Shown here: piece after piece, positions 9,471 through 16,155 of the stretch
Layout of the letters: each line of letters starts with the position of its first letter
Numbering within the stretch: position 1 is the stretch's first letter
Assembly: GCA_903844735.1 (NCBI GenBank)
Contig: CAIMUX010000103.1
Span: 1 to 64,000 of the forward strand
Source of the DNA: Candidatus Eiseniibacteriota bacterium
GTDB lineage: Bacteria; Eisenbacteria; RBG-16-71-46; CAIMUX01
Length of the DNA stretch: 64,000 bases
Direction: 5' to 3'
Notes under the pieces: generated by a model
The model's input: only the letters and a program-made list of their open reading frames with translations
What the model was told of the DNA's origin: nothing
Database searches by the model: none
Translations under genes and position numbers: made by a program

Positions 9471-10718
9471 CTATGAGTTCGTCAAGCGTGAAATACCCTC
9501 CGTTCGTATCTTTCTACGTTTCGGTGACTTCGCGACTGCGTTGGTGAGCCGGGTTCGGGCGCGGCGGTTGTTGGCAGCGGCGCGGCGCTCGCCTGTGGAC
9601 GCGGGCCGGAGCGCGGGCAATCCGGCCTCAGCGTAGACCTCCTCCAGCGTCTGCGGGATGCTCTCTGGTTTCGCCCGTTCGGCCGTCACCCTGGACAGCT
9701 TGGTCCGGGTCCGGGGGACGGGGGCATATCGGTACGGCTGGTTGGTGGTGAGCAGGTGCCAGACGACATGGATGAGCTTGCGCGCGAGAGCGGTGACGGC
9801 GACGTTGTGGCCGCGCTTGTGCCGGACCCGGTAGTAGATGGTCACGAGGGGCGAGGAGCTGCGTGCAAGGATCTGCGCGGCCCCGATGGCAAGCGAACGG
9901 CCATTGCTGTTGCCGGCCTTGGTGATGCCTCCATGGTGGCAGCGGTCTGCGGACTGCCGGACGCGTGGGACGAGCCCGAAGTACGCGGCGAGCTTCTGCG
10001 GGGTGGGGAAGCGCCGGAGATCATCGATGGCGGCGAGCAGTCCGATGGCGACGGTGACGTCGATGCCGGGGATGGTCATGAGAAGCCGGGCCGGTTCGGA
10101 GATTCGGGCATGCCGGAGGAGTTGTTCATCGACGCTGGCGACCCGGACCTCGATCTGTTCCAGAAGATCCAGGGCGTTGTGGAGGATGAATCGCTCCGTA
10201 GGAGGGAGTTCTAAGTCCCGCATCCATCCGCGGGTCTTCTGTGCGAAAGGAGTCCAGCCGGAAGGAAGAGGCTGGAGCCGCCGGTCGAGCAGGCCGTGGA
10301 TGGTGTTCTTGGTGGCGGTCTGCTGCTTGAGGATCAGGCGACGCTGGGAGACCAGTTGCCGGAGGGCCCAGGTCTCCGCGGAAGGCATCTGGACGGCGGG
10401 GAGGAAGTCCGCTCGCAGGAGTTGGGCGAGGATGTGCGCGTCGACCTTGTCGGTCTTGACCCGGGCCCAGGCGATGGCCCGGACCTCGGTGGCGTTTACG
10501 GGAACCACCCGCCCGGCGTGGGCAGCCAGGAGATGGTGGATGGCCCAGGTGTGGAAGGTCACCTCCAGGGCTACCTGGTCCTCGCGGGTGAGCGTCCGGG
10601 CGAAGGCCTCGATCGCCTCCGCCGTCGCGGGAATCTGAAAGTCCTGTCGTTGCTTGCCGTCGAGCGAGAGGCGGCAGACCTGGATGAAGTCCTTGTGGAC
10701 ATCGAGCCCGTAGTACAT
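9471..10718 (-). CDS. IS110-family transposase
   Basis: 415 residues. An N-terminal DEDD, RuvC-like domain begins MYYGLDVHKDFIQVC, with the first acidic residue D6 and a second acidic cluster in VKTDKVDAHILAQLLRADFLP. The C-terminal transposase_20 domain has LLMTIPGIDVTVAIGLLAAI, KLAAYFGLVPRV and GNSNGRSLAIGAAQ, with the catalytic-serine region. I chose ATG 10718; the 49 upstream in-frame residues are not family-like. The C-terminus is unusually long and basic (about 80 residues after the core). IS110 enzymes recombine using an element-encoded bridge RNA. It lies at the left edge of the recombinase-cassette island. Confidence 0.92.
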   Translation of the reverse strand: MYYGLDVHKDFIQVCRLSLDGKQRQDFQIPATAEAIEAFARTLTREDQVALEVTFHTWAIHHLLAAHAGRVVPVNATEVRAIAWARVKTDKVDAHILAQLLRADFLPAVQMPSAETWALRQLVSQRRLILKQQTATKNTIHGLLDRRLQPLPSGWTPFAQKTRGWMRDLELPPTERFILHNALDLLEQIEVRVASVDEQLLRHARISEPARLLMTIPGIDVTVAIGLLAAIDDLRRFPTPQKLAAYFGLVPRVRQSADRCHHGGITKAGNSNGRSLAIGAAQILARSSSPLVTIYYRVRHKRGHNVAVTALARKLIHVVWHLLTTNQPYRYAPVPRTRTKLSRVTAERAKPESIPQTLEEVYAEAGLPALRPASTGERRAAANNRRARTRLTNAVAKSPKRRKIRTEGISRLTNS

Positions 10719-11005
10719 GAGACACTCTCCTTGGTCTCGGGAGAGAAGCGTCTTCGGGGATGGACGACAGCTACCTATTCGCGCTCGAGGCGCATCCGGG
10801 TGGGTCGTAGGGCGGCCAGTTACAAACACGGGCTCGAAGCCCATACTACGTTCGGCCGTCCCCACGGACTCCCGACCTCTCCCGGGACTCCTGCTTCTTC
10901 ATCCCCGCCGGGGGTCCTTCCCGTACCCGGAGGCTTGAGGGAACTCCTCCGAACGCCGCCGAGCAAGGCCCCGGAACCTCTCTTCACGGAGAAATACATA
11001 CCCGT
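10719..11005 (-). ncRNA. Candidate bridge RNA region of the IS110 element
   Basis: About 290 bases upstream of the transposase start with no gene. In IS110 elements the 5' noncoding end encodes a structured bridge RNA that pairs with target and donor DNA (established for IS621). Short stems are visible, for example GGGCT-CGA-AGCCC near 10829-10841. I could not fold it or define the guide loops. Position and context carry this call. Confidence 0.35.
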
Positions 11006-11006
11006 T

Positions 11007-11440
11007 ACAAACTGACCCATCGCGGTGATCGCACCGCAAGACAGATTCACCAGACATCGACCCGGCCGCAAAGCGGAAGGCGTTGTGGGTGTTGCGAAGG
11101 CAGACCATGGCGCCTTTGTCGTTCCCGCCGATTCGGCCCGACACTTCGATCGGTCTTCCGGTAGGTAGGGAATAGAGGGTGCCACGGATCCGGCGCTCAC
11201 GATTCACCAGCACCGTGAGACCCCATGGCCTTCGACGACGACCCCGATGAGATGACGCCTGAGCGGCGGCTTGCTGAGGTCGCGGCGATCCTGGCAGGCG
11301 GCTGGTGACCGTTTGTCGCGACCCCGGGCCCGACATGCTCCGGGCGGGGACGAATCGGCTACGTCCACCGAGATACGCCTGGACTCCGCAGGCCAGATGA
11401 GTCCTTTGTGTGCCAGCGGGTTACCACCCGACACGGATGA
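11007..11440 (+). repeat. Direct repeat copy 1 (recombinase-cassette leader)
   Basis: Near-identical to 12455 onward for about 290 bases (11007-11300), then alignable but diverged to about 11440, where shared blocks remain with equal spacing (for example CCTGGACT and TGTGTG..A(G/A)CGGGTT). It contains a truncated copy of the small first gene of the recombinase cassette. Copy 1 precedes the 200-aa gene; copy 2 precedes DUF2924 and the recombinase. Confidence 0.85.
11225..11308 (+). pseudogene. Truncated copy of the cassette's small leader gene
   Basis: ATG 11225 opens a 27-residue frame beginning MAFDDDPDEMTPERRLAEVA, almost identical to the start of the 61-residue gene at 12675 (MPFEDDPDEMTPEQRLAEVA). 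It ends early at TGA 11306-11308. It is part of direct repeat copy 1. Confidence 0.6.
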
Positions 11441-11515
11441 CGCGCCATGAGCATGCACAATGGTGGAACCGGCTGAAGCGAGACCACGTTTCGTGTTGTG
11501 GATGTGTGTTATCAG

Positions 11516-11544
11516 TTGCACTGTGTTGCGGCACGTGTCATACT
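11516..11544 (+). promoter_or_regulatory. Promoter, possibly leaderless, for the 200-aa gene
   Basis: TTGCAC (11516-11521), a 17-base spacer, and CATACT (11539-11544) preceded by TGT, an extended -10. The -10 ends 7 bases before ATG 11552, so transcription should start at or next to the start codon. I see no Shine-Dalgarno sequence. Confidence 0.45.
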
Positions 11545-11551
11545 GTTGGGC

Positions 11552-12154
11552 ATGGCAGCGTCACGCCGAAAGTCTCCTGCCGCGATTCTCCAGGACGCCC
11601 TCCGGGCGGAGAGTCACGAATCGCTCGCTGAGCACCGCGGGACGATCGAAGTCCTCCGCGGCAAGGACTACTCATGGCGCGACATCGCCCAGTTCCTGGT
11701 CGAACGGGGCGTCGAGATCGATCACACGAAGATCTTTCGCTTCATGAAGCAGAGAGGACGAGTCGCCATGACCCCAAAGGTGCTGTCCGTTCCGACGGCG
11801 GAGAAGTACGCGAAGGCCCTTGAATCCATCAAGAACAGGATCGGCAAGAACCAGTTAGAGATGCTCAAGTATCACTTCAACGCCCACAATCGAACGGCCA
11901 CGTTCGGCGAACTGGGTCGGCACGTCGGCTACAAGAACGAGGACGGCGCGAACCTCCACTACGGCAAGTTGGGTGCGATGCTTGGGGAAGCAGTCGGAAT
12001 GGAATTCTACAAGTTCGAGGATGGCACACCGTTCCAGAGCAGTGCCATTGGTTCCGGAAGCCACTTCCCGCAGAAGGACACAGGGCACTTTCAGCTGATC
12101 ATGCACCACGAGCTGGCGAAGGCGCTCGACCAGCTGGGTTGGTTCAGGCCCTAG
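11552..12154 (+). CDS. Two-domain DNA-binding-like protein of unknown function
   Basis: 200 residues; ATG 11552 (MAASRRKSPAAILQ) chosen from the promoter position. Residues about 15-60 look like a small helix-turn-helix of the kind seen in mobilisation or relaxosome accessory proteins (YSWRDIAQFLVERGVEIDHT followed by KIFRFMKQRG). Residues about 90-150 (MLKYHFNAHNRTATFGELGR then HVGYKNEDGANLHYGKLGAM) resemble the domain that precedes HNH nucleases in some McrA-type restriction proteins; no HNH motif follows. It lies between the two direct repeats, so it is probably cargo of the element. The domain assignments are from pattern memory and need a profile search. Confidence 0.6.
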   Translation: MAASRRKSPAAILQDALRAESHESLAEHRGTIEVLRGKDYSWRDIAQFLVERGVEIDHTKIFRFMKQRGRVAMTPKVLSVPTAEKYAKALESIKNRIGKNQLEMLKYHFNAHNRTATFGELGRHVGYKNEDGANLHYGKLGAMLGEAVGMEFYKFEDGTPFQSSAIGSGSHFPQKDTGHFQLIMHHELAKALDQLGWFRP

Positions 12155-12190
12155 CTGACGAGACTTGGCTGCGAAGATTGACCCGCCCAG

Positions 12191-12220
12191 GCTGGCGCCA
12201 CCTCCCCCGGTGGCGCTAGC
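12191..12220 (+). terminator. Strong stem-loop after the 200-aa gene
   Basis: GCTGGCGCCACC / GGTGGCGCTAGC pair at 11 of 12 positions around a 6-base C-rich loop, 37 bases past the stop at 12154. There is no T-run, so it may be a processing or partial-terminator hairpin rather than a classical terminator. Confidence 0.45.
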
Positions 12221-12430
12221 ATGGATCTCTCGTTCCCACCACCGGCCTGCTTCCTCACCGACTCCGACGTGGCGGGGAGGATCCCGTATGGGCCAGAAAT
12301 GGGAACGAACGTCAACTCGGCCCGGAAAGGCAAGGTGAGTCAGTTCGCGGAGCCGATTCTTGATCGAGGCAGAAGGCCGCGTTGCGGCGATCGTTACCGG
12401 GGAGCAGCGGGCCTCCTTCCGCAAACGGTC

Positions 12431-12459
12431 TTGACACGGACCATTCAACGTAGTACAAA
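12431..12459 (+). promoter_or_regulatory. Promoter of the recombinase cassette
   Basis: A perfect -35 TTGACA (12431-12436), a 17-base spacer and TACAAA (12454-12459). Direct repeat 2 begins at this -10, so copy 1 carries the same -10 with a different upstream half (TTCACG at 17-base spacing). It would drive the small gene, DUF2924, recombinase and HTH genes. Confidence 0.55.
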
Positions 12460-12850
12460 CTACCCATCGCGGTGAACGCACCGTCAGAATAGAATTCACC
12501 AGACATCGACCCGGCCGCGAAGCGGAAGGCGTTGTGGGTGCTTGCTCCGGCAGCCCATGGCGCCTTTGTCGTTTCCGCCGGTTCGGCCCGACAGTTCGAT
12601 CGGTCTTCCGGTAGGTAGGGAATGGAGGGTGCCAGGGATCCGGCGCTCACGATTCACCAGCACCGGGAGACCCCATGCCCTTCGAAGACGACCCTGATGA
12701 GATGACGCCCGAGCAGCGGCTTGCTGAGGTCGCGGCCATTCTCACGGCAGTTTGGCTCCGCCGCCCGTTCACCGAGAAACCCCTGGACTGTTCTGCCGCA
12801 CCGATGGCTGTGTGTGTCAACGGGTTCACCGAGATAGACCCGAAGGAGCA
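12455..12850 (+). repeat. Direct repeat copy 2 (recombinase-cassette leader)
   Basis: Second copy of the 11007-11440 sequence, running from the -10 through the start of the small leader gene. The 5' 290 bases are close to identical; the remainder is diverged. It directly precedes the intact cassette, so it is probably the parental copy. Confidence 0.85.
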
Positions 12851-12860
12851 TGCAGCATGA
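12675..12860 (+). CDS. Small acidic leader protein of the recombinase cassette
   Basis: 61 residues beginning MPFEDDPDEMTPEQRLAEVA. Small proteins with a 'MTPEERLxEVAAILA' core commonly precede DUF2924 and serine-recombinase genes in Planctomycetes-like and other environmental genomes (from memory), which supports it as real. Its stop (TGA 12858-12860) overlaps the ATG of DUF2924 as ATGA, indicating translational coupling. Function unknown. The first 21 residues are duplicated in the truncated copy at 11225. Confidence 0.7.
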   Translation: MPFEDDPDEMTPEQRLAEVAAILTAVWLRRPFTEKPLDCSAAPMAVCVNGFTEIDPKEHAA

Positions 12861-13330
12861 TGCCCAAGGTCGCACAGCAGATGGAGGCACTCCGGGACAT
12901 GACCGTCGCCGAGTTGCGGGAGCGGTACGCCGAGATCTTCGGCGAGGCCACCCGCTCCAGCCACAAGGACTTCCTCCGCAAACGCATCGCCTGGCGTCTG
13001 CAGGCGAACGAGGAGGGCGGCCTGTCGGCCCGTGCCCTGCGCCGCGCCAAGGAACTGGCCAACGACGCCGACCTGCGGCTGCTGGCCCCGGCGGCGCGCA
13101 CCGTGGTCCGTCCATTCCGCCCATTCCACGACCGGCGTCTCCCGATGCCCGGGACGGTGCTGCAGCGCGAGTACCGCGGCCAGACCGTGACGGTCACCAT
13201 CCTGGACGCCGGGTTCGAATACGCGGGCCAGGTCTACCGGTCGCTGACTGCGGTGGCGAAGGCGGTTACGGGGTCGCACTGGAATGGATATCAGTTCTGG
13301 GGGTTGACCAGTGATGGAGGTGACCGATGA
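12857..13330 (+). CDS. DUF2924 family protein
   Basis: 157 residues; start at ATG 12857 (a second ATG follows at 12860). The N-terminal half (MTVAELRERYAEIFGEATRS then SHKDFLRKRIAWRLQANEEG) and C-terminal half (PGTVLQREYRGQTVTVTIL ... YRSLTAVAKAVTGSHWNGYQ) are the DUF2924 signature. The family has no established function but is very often encoded next to a large serine recombinase, and could be an accessory DNA-binding or directionality factor (inference). It overlaps the recombinase start by ATGA (13327-13330). Confidence 0.88.
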   Translation: MMPKVAQQMEALRDMTVAELRERYAEIFGEATRSSHKDFLRKRIAWRLQANEEGGLSARALRRAKELANDADLRLLAPAARTVVRPFRPFHDRRLPMPGTVLQREYRGQTVTVTILDAGFEYAGQVYRSLTAVAKAVTGSHWNGYQFWGLTSDGGDR

Positions 13331-14901
13331 AGACCCCGACGGCTCGCCAGCGCACGCAGGCGACCCCGCAAGCGACAAAGTCGGTCCGCTGCGCCATCTA
13401 CACCCGCAAGTCCACCGAGGAAGGCCTGGACCAGGCGTTCAACTCCCTGGACGCCCAGCGCGAGGCCGCCGAGGCCTACATCGCCAGCCAGAAGCATGAG
13501 GGCTGGACCTGCGTTCCTGACCGCTACGACGACGGGGGATTCTCCGGTGGCAGCATGGACCGGCCCGCCCTGCGGCGGCTCCTGGCCGATGTCGAGGCCG
13601 GTCGGGTGGACGCCGTCGTGGTCTACAAGGTCGATCGCCTCAGCCGCTCGCTCCTCGACTTCTCCCGCATCATCGGGGCCCTGGACCAACAGGGTGTCAC
13701 GTTCGTCTCGGTCACCCAGCAGTTCAACACGACGACCTCGATGGGGCGCCTGACGCTGAACATCCTGTTGTCGTTCGCCCAGTTCGAAAGGGAGACTATC
13801 GCCGAGCGGACCCGCGACAAGATGTCCGCGGCTCGCCGGAAGGGAAAGTGGATCGGGGGCAGCCCACTCCTCGGCTACGACCTCGACCCGAACGGGGGTC
13901 GGCTGCTCGTGAACGAGGCCGAGGCCGTCCATGTGCGGGGCGTCTTCGGTCTCTACCTGGAGACTGAGTCGGTCCTGGAGACCGCTCGGGAGCTGAACCG
14001 GCGTGGCTGGACCGCGAAACGCTGGGTGACCCGGGCAGATCGGGAACGTGGCGGGAAGCCGTTCACCAAGGGCACGCTGTTCGCCCTGCTGACCAACGCG
14101 ACGTACACCGGGCAGGTCGACTTCCGGGGTACGGTCTACCCCGGCGAACACGCTGGGATCGTCGATGCGGCCGTCTGGGAGCGCGTCCAACGACTCCTGC
14201 GGCGCAACGGCCGGGCCGGTGGCCAGGCAGCGCGGAACAAGCACGGCGCGCTGCTGAGCGGGCTCCTGCGGTGCGGGCCCTGCGACTCAGGCATGACCCA
14301 CACCTATTCGCAGAAGGGCGAACGCCGGTACCGGTACTACGTCTGCGGCCACGCCCGGCAGCACGGATGGGAGACTTGTCCAACGAAGTCGATCCCGGCG
14401 GGGGAGATCGAGCGGTTCGTCGTCGACCGGATCCGGGCGATCGGCACCGACCCGGTGCTCACGGCGGAGGTGCTGGCGAAGGTCCGCAGCGAGACGCGGG
14501 CCCGGATGGACGTCCTCGTGCGCGAGCGTGTGGGTCTCGAGCTGAAGCTGTTCCGATGGGCGGCGGAGATCAAGGACCTGGTGGGCTCCCTCCCGCGGCC
14601 GAACGGAAAGCAGTCGGTTGCCACAGCTCGGCTGGTGGAGCTGCAGGACATGACGGCGCAGGCGGAGGCGCGGCTGGCCGAGATTCCCCCGGCCGAGAAC
14701 ACCGACGAGGGATCTGAGAAGGACCTGGTCGCCGCGCTCCGGAGGTTCGATCCGATCTGGGAGACCCTCTCGCCTCGAGAGCAGGCGCGGATCGTCCACC
14801 TGCTGGTCGAGCAGGTCGCCTACGACGGGGAGAAGGAAACGGTCGCGATCACGTTCAGGCCCACCGGGATCAAGGCGCTCGCCGAGAAGGGAATCGCGTG
14901 A
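13327..14901 (+). CDS. Large serine recombinase
   Basis: 524 residues. The N-terminal resolvase domain has the catalytic Ser29 in IYTRKSTEEG, then SLDAQREAAEAYI, DDGGFSGGSMDRPALRRLL, VYKVDRLSRSLLDFSRII and FAQFERETIAERTRDKM. The 'recombinase' domain follows (GGSPLLGYDLDP ... TLFALLTNATYTG), then a Zn-ribbon (LLRCGPCDSGMTH ... YVCGHARQHGWETCPTK) and a coiled coil. All catalytic arginines I would look for appear present. Such enzymes integrate or excise elements at att sites. No phage structural or conjugation genes accompany it. Translationally coupled on both sides (ATGA before, GTGATG after). Confidence 0.94.
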   Translation: MKTPTARQRTQATPQATKSVRCAIYTRKSTEEGLDQAFNSLDAQREAAEAYIASQKHEGWTCVPDRYDDGGFSGGSMDRPALRRLLADVEAGRVDAVVVYKVDRLSRSLLDFSRIIGALDQQGVTFVSVTQQFNTTTSMGRLTLNILLSFAQFERETIAERTRDKMSAARRKGKWIGGSPLLGYDLDPNGGRLLVNEAEAVHVRGVFGLYLETESVLETARELNRRGWTAKRWVTRADRERGGKPFTKGTLFALLTNATYTGQVDFRGTVYPGEHAGIVDAAVWERVQRLLRRNGRAGGQAARNKHGALLSGLLRCGPCDSGMTHTYSQKGERRYRYYVCGHARQHGWETCPTKSIPAGEIERFVVDRIRAIGTDPVLTAEVLAKVRSETRARMDVLVRERVGLELKLFRWAAEIKDLVGSLPRPNGKQSVATARLVELQDMTAQAEARLAEIPPAENTDEGSEKDLVAALRRFDPIWETLSPREQARIVHLLVEQVAYDGEKETVAITFRPTGIKALAEKGIA

Positions 14902-15464
14902 TGGCGCGACAGACGACCGCGGTGGCCAAGGACGCCGCCTGTGACGCGACCTCAGGCACCACGGTGACGTTCGACGTCCACTTCCGGGCTGGCGTCCGCG
15001 GGCGGCGACGACTGCGCACGGGGGGGCGGCCGACGACGCCTGCGGTCGCGCCGGGGCGGATCCCGCGGATCTCCCGGCTGATGGCGCTGGCGATCAGGTT
15101 CGATTCGCTGATCCGGCAGGGGGCGGTCAAGGACTACGCCGAGCTGGCGCGGCTGGGGGGCGTGAGTCGGGCTCGGATTTCGCAGGTCATGGATCTGCTG
15201 AGTCTGGCGCCGGACATCCAGGAGCAGATCTTGTTCTTGCCCCGCCAGGCGAGCGGCCGGGATCGGATCACCGAGAGGAGCCTGCGCTCGATCACTTGTC
15301 ACGTGGATTGGAGCAAGCAACGGGCGGAAGCCGCCCGCTCCCTGCTACGATCGACTCCGGATCATGAATCGGGCTGTCCAAGTAGGGGCCGGCCAGAGCG
15401 GTCCCAGCCGAGTAGGGAGAACGGCCGAGGAAAGGAAACCCATGCTGAAGCAAGTCATCGTTGA
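14898..15464 (+). CDS. Recombinase-associated HTH protein
   Basis: 187-188 residues, starting at GTG 14898 or ATG 14901, overlapping the recombinase stop. The central part (ISRLMALAIRFDSLIRQGAV, then KDYAELARLGGVSRARISQV) is a ParB/KorB-like helix-turn-helix, followed by the conserved PDIQEQILFLP segment. Proteins with this pattern recur directly after DUF2924-associated recombinases. It is probably a regulator or accessory DNA-binding factor of the element. The last about 30 residues overlap the next small gene by 23 bases and may not be conserved. Confidence 0.72.
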   Translation: MMARQTTAVAKDAACDATSGTTVTFDVHFRAGVRGRRRLRTGGRPTTPAVAPGRIPRISRLMALAIRFDSLIRQGAVKDYAELARLGGVSRARISQVMDLLSLAPDIQEQILFLPRQASGRDRITERSLRSITCHVDWSKQRAEAARSLLRSTPDHESGCPSRGRPERSQPSRENGRGKETHAEASHR

Positions 15465-15630
15465 TGAGACGGCCAAGACCCTGACGCTGGTCCTAGATCT
15501 GGAGGAGCCGACGCCGAGCGCGAGCGGCAAGACACTGGTTGTGGCATCGACGCGGGGGACCGCGCGGACGGATGCTCAGATCAACGGCAAGACGCTGGTC
15601 GTAGGGGTGAATGCCTACGTCGCCAAGTAG
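15442..15630 (+). CDS. Conserved 62-residue protein of the recombinase cassette
   Basis: 62 residues, ATG 15442 after AAAGGAAA. The sequence MLKQVIVDETAKTLTLVLDL, EEPTPSASGKTLVVAST and INGKTLVVGVNAYVAK is beta-strand rich with two 'GKTLVVxxx' repeats. From memory, near-identical short proteins occur beside other environmental serine-recombinase cassettes, where they are unannotated. Function unknown. Bases 15667-15683, just downstream, form a 7-bp hairpin (CAGACTC-CGG-GAGTCTG). Confidence 0.65.
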   Translation: MLKQVIVDETAKTLTLVLDLEEPTPSASGKTLVVASTRGTARTDAQINGKTLVVGVNAYVAK

Positions 15631-15702
15631 CGGGTAGGCGACGGGCGGGATTTGGGGATTTAGAGGCAGACTCCGGGAGTCTGGAATCAAGGAGGAGACG
15701 CC

Positions 15703-15804
15703 ATGGGGAAGAACCAGGATGCCAAGAAAGAGTCAAAGAAGCCTGCAAGCAAGAACCTGAAGGAGAAACGGGCCGAAAAGCAGGCCAAGAAGACGGTGAA
15801 GTGA
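15703..15804 (+). CDS. Small lysine-rich protein
   Basis: 33 residues, ATG 15703 with an excellent GGAGGAG ribosome site at 15691. About 40% lysine (MGKNQDAKKESKKPASK ...), so probably a nucleic-acid-binding or intrinsically disordered protein. Similar tiny basic proteins exist in many high-GC bacteria. The strong ribosome site and codon content favour a real gene. It closes the recombinase cassette. Confidence 0.55.
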   Translation: MGKNQDAKKESKKPASKNLKEKRAEKQAKKTVK

Positions 15805-15945
15805 TCGGCCGGGAGGAGCGGGATGGGCAAAGCCGCGGCAGCCCGCGGAACGCGGGGGGGGCGGACTTGCTGGCCACGTTCCGTGTCCCGGTGACGGGGC
15901 GCTCGCGGCCGGCCACGCTCTCACCATTCTCCGGTCGACCGAACT

Positions 15946-16059
15946 TCAGCGCGCACCGCGGAGCCCGACTGGAACCAACGGACCCACGTAGCAGCGAATG
16001 TGCTTCTCGGGCGTCAGTGGCATCGGTGGTGGCATCGGTAGTCCCGGTGGTAGCCCCAT
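15946..16059 (-). other. Possible small ORF upstream of murA
   Basis: A 37-residue minus-strand frame (MGLPPGLPMPPPMPLTPEKH...) in the 350-base gap before murA, with GAGG about 8 bases upstream of its ATG. No opposing gene explains it as a shadow, but it is short, proline-rich and unrecognised. The rest of 15805-16155 shows nothing I can name. Confidence 0.2.
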
Positions 16060-16155
16060 CGCGGCAGCCTCGTCGGTGCGTCCGTGATCGGCTCGTTGTA
16101 TGCTCCTGCCCCGGGACGGCAGGGTCTTACGGACGGCGGGGCAGGGAGGCATGAC

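Larger units (their letters stand above)
9440..11005 (-). mobile_element. IS110-type insertion element (edges approximate)
   Basis: The transposase plus its upstream noncoding end. I set the left edge near 11005 because homology between the two direct-repeat copies (11007 and 12455) starts right there and sequence beyond it differs. The right edge is a guess. No terminal inverted repeats are expected for this family. Confidence 0.45.

Noticed and set aside
12221-12475. 84-residue frame between the hairpin and the cassette promoter
   Set aside because: No ribosome site, no family, and it runs through the promoter of the next genes.
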